A stretch of DNA of 5,993 nt from Thermoanaerobaculia bacterium (GTDB lineage Bacteria; Acidobacteriota; Thermoanaerobaculia; Multivoradales; UBA5704), in assembly GCA_025937035.1 (NCBI GenBank), contig JAICSG010000269.1, positions 1 to 5,993 on the forward strand, read 5' to 3'. The notes beneath the pieces were generated by a model. That model ran no database searches. It was not told the origin of the DNA and saw only the letters and a list, made by a program, of their open reading frames with translations. Below are positions 4,984 through 5,993 of this stretch, piece by piece (the first letter of the stretch is position 1; every line of letters begins with the position of its first letter). Made by a program: the position numbers and the translations under genes.

Positions 4984-5993
4984 CTACGGCCCCAGCGTAA
5001 ACGCGATCACGGAGTCGCCCAGCGGCGCGACGGGCAGGCCGTGGCCGCCGGCGGAGATCACCACGTACTGCTTGCCGTCCGGGCCGCGGAAGGTCATGGG
5101 CACGGACCGGGCGCTGGTCGGAAGATCGCCCTTCCAGAGCTCCTGGCCCGTGACGGCGTCGAAGGCGCGAAGGGCGGGCTCGAGCGTTCCCGCCATGAAG
5201 ATCAGGCCGCCAGCGGTGACGATCGGCCCACCGAGAGAGATGGAGCCGTGGGAGGCGGGTGGCGCGGGGGCCGGCCCCATCGCGGGGAGCTGCCCGAGCG
5301 GCACGCTCCATTTCACGGCACCGGTATCAACGTCGATCGCTTTCAGGGTGCCCCAAGGGGGCGGCGTGCACGGCCAGCCGCCTGGCGCACGCAGGAACCG
5401 GCGGGCCATGCCGTAGGGCGTCCCCTTCTGCCGCGCGAATTCCCAGCCGCCGCTCAGGTCGCGGCCGTTGGCTTCGTTCTCGCTCTCGAAATTGGCGCGC
5501 GGGATCAGGCGGACCTCCGCGGCGAGATTGTTGACCGGAATCAACAGGAGACGGTGGGTGGGATCGTACGCGGCGCCTCCCCAGGCCATGCCGCCGATAT
5601 TGCCCGGGATGATGAGCGAGCCGCGCACGCTGGGCGGGGTGAAAATCCCTTCGGAACGGAGCTTCGCGATCTCCTCACGGCACCACTTGCGGTCGGCCTC
5701 GGAGCCCTGGATGGCGTTGACGTCCAGCGTCTGGGGCGCCAGCGGCTTGGGCAATACGGGGAACGGCTGTGTGAGCGAGGCGACCTCGCCCGGCACGTCG
5801 CTCTTCGGCACCGGCCGCTCCTCGACCCCGAAAATCGGCTTGCCCGTGGCGCGATCCAGAATGAAGAAGTTTCCGGTCTTGGAGCCGACCCCGACGGCGG
5901 GGACCGTCTTTCCATCGCGATGGACATCGAACAGCACCGGCGGCGAGGCGACGTCATAATCCCAGAGATCGTGATGGACGGTCTGAAAGGACC
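4984..5993 (-). CDS. PQQ-dependent (quinoprotein) dehydrogenase, glucose-dehydrogenase-like, 5' truncated by the window edge
   Basis: The frame is open from the right edge to TAG at 4984-4986, giving 335 C-terminal residues (first full codon 5991-5989). It matches the beta-propeller of membrane or periplasmic PQQ glucose dehydrogenases: HHDLWDYD (6-13), FTPPS--GS then PGNIGGMAWGGAAYDP, PVNN, GTPYG (190-194), PC-PPWGTLKAID (207-220), GGPIVTAGGLIFMAG, and the closing GGHG and GDSVIAFTL (325-333). Such enzymes oxidise sugars or alcohols outside the cytoplasm and pass electrons to ubiquinone or a cytochrome. The N-terminal anchor or signal peptide lies outside the window. A GTG at 5937 could be mistaken for the start, but conserved residues continue upstream of it. 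No pqq biosynthesis gene is in view. Exact substrate is not determinable. Confidence 0.92.
   Translation of the reverse strand, partial: SFQTVHHDLWDYDVASPPVLFDVHRDGKTVPAVGVGSKTGNFFILDRATGKPIFGVEERPVPKSDVPGEVASLTQPFPVLPKPLAPQTLDVNAIQGSEADRKWCREEIAKLRSEGIFTPPSVRGSLIIPGNIGGMAWGGAAYDPTHRLLLIPVNNLAAEVRLIPRANFESENEANGRDLSGGWEFARQKGTPYGMARRFLRAPGGWPCTPPPWGTLKAIDVDTGAVKWSVPLGQLPAMGPAPAPPASHGSISLGGPIVTAGGLIFMAGTLEPALRAFDAVTGQELWKGDLPTSARSVPMTFRGPDGKQYVVISAGGHGLPVAPLGDSVIAFTLGP

Noticed and set aside
4724..5311. A 195-codon minus-strand frame spanning the Uma2 and quinoprotein ends
   Set aside because: It crosses two well-supported genes and its sequence is Arg/Ala-rich without recognisable domain features.
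5935..5937. GTG as the start of the quinoprotein gene
   Set aside because: Conserved family residues (HHDLWDYD) are encoded upstream of it in the same open frame up to the window edge, so the gene is truncated by the window and starts outside it.

Overview
The window is GC-rich, gene-dense bacterial chromosome. It holds five complete protein genes, one 5'-truncated gene running off the right edge, and the last codons of another gene at the left edge. The mix (secreted M28 peptidase, TMEM175-type channel, PQQ-dependent dehydrogenase, Uma2/DUF820 protein, YwbE protein, GTAG-headed REP-like palindromes) suggests a free-living, possibly soil or sediment, bacterium such as an Acidobacteriota-like lineage. 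The taxonomic part is a weak inference, because no marker gene is present.

Layout. At 1-105 (+) is the 3' end of an unidentified CDS. It overlaps tail-to-tail with a TMEM175-family channel gene (96-911, -). The channel gene is the downstream partner of a secreted M28 metallopeptidase gene (901-2961, -). The two overlap by 11 bp, and the channel gene has a good Shine-Dalgarno inside the end of the peptidase gene, so they look like a translationally coupled operon. Upstream of the peptidase, 2962-3200 separates it from a divergent HAD-family hydrolase gene (3201-3881, +). This spacer is dominated by a 152-bp composite inverted repeat (2986-3137): two REP-like units with perfectly matching 33-bp arms and two inner hairpins that differ by compensated base-pair changes.

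The HAD gene overlaps tail-to-tail by 25 bp with a small YwbE-family (DUF2196) gene (3857-4081, -). YwbE diverges from a Uma2-family nuclease-like gene (4233-4970, +) across a 151-bp spacer that may carry overlapping back-to-back promoters and a 12-bp palindrome. Thirteen bases after the Uma2 stop lies the stop of a PQQ-dependent, glucose-dehydrogenase-like quinoprotein gene (4984-5991, -), whose 5' part is outside the window.

Apart from the peptidase-channel pair, the genes do not form an obvious pathway. The most interesting structure is non-coding: the REP-like inverted pair in a divergent promoter region, with inner hairpins that resemble intrinsic terminators pointing outward toward both genes. 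No CRISPR array, tRNA, rRNA, transposase gene or recognisable new defence operon was found.
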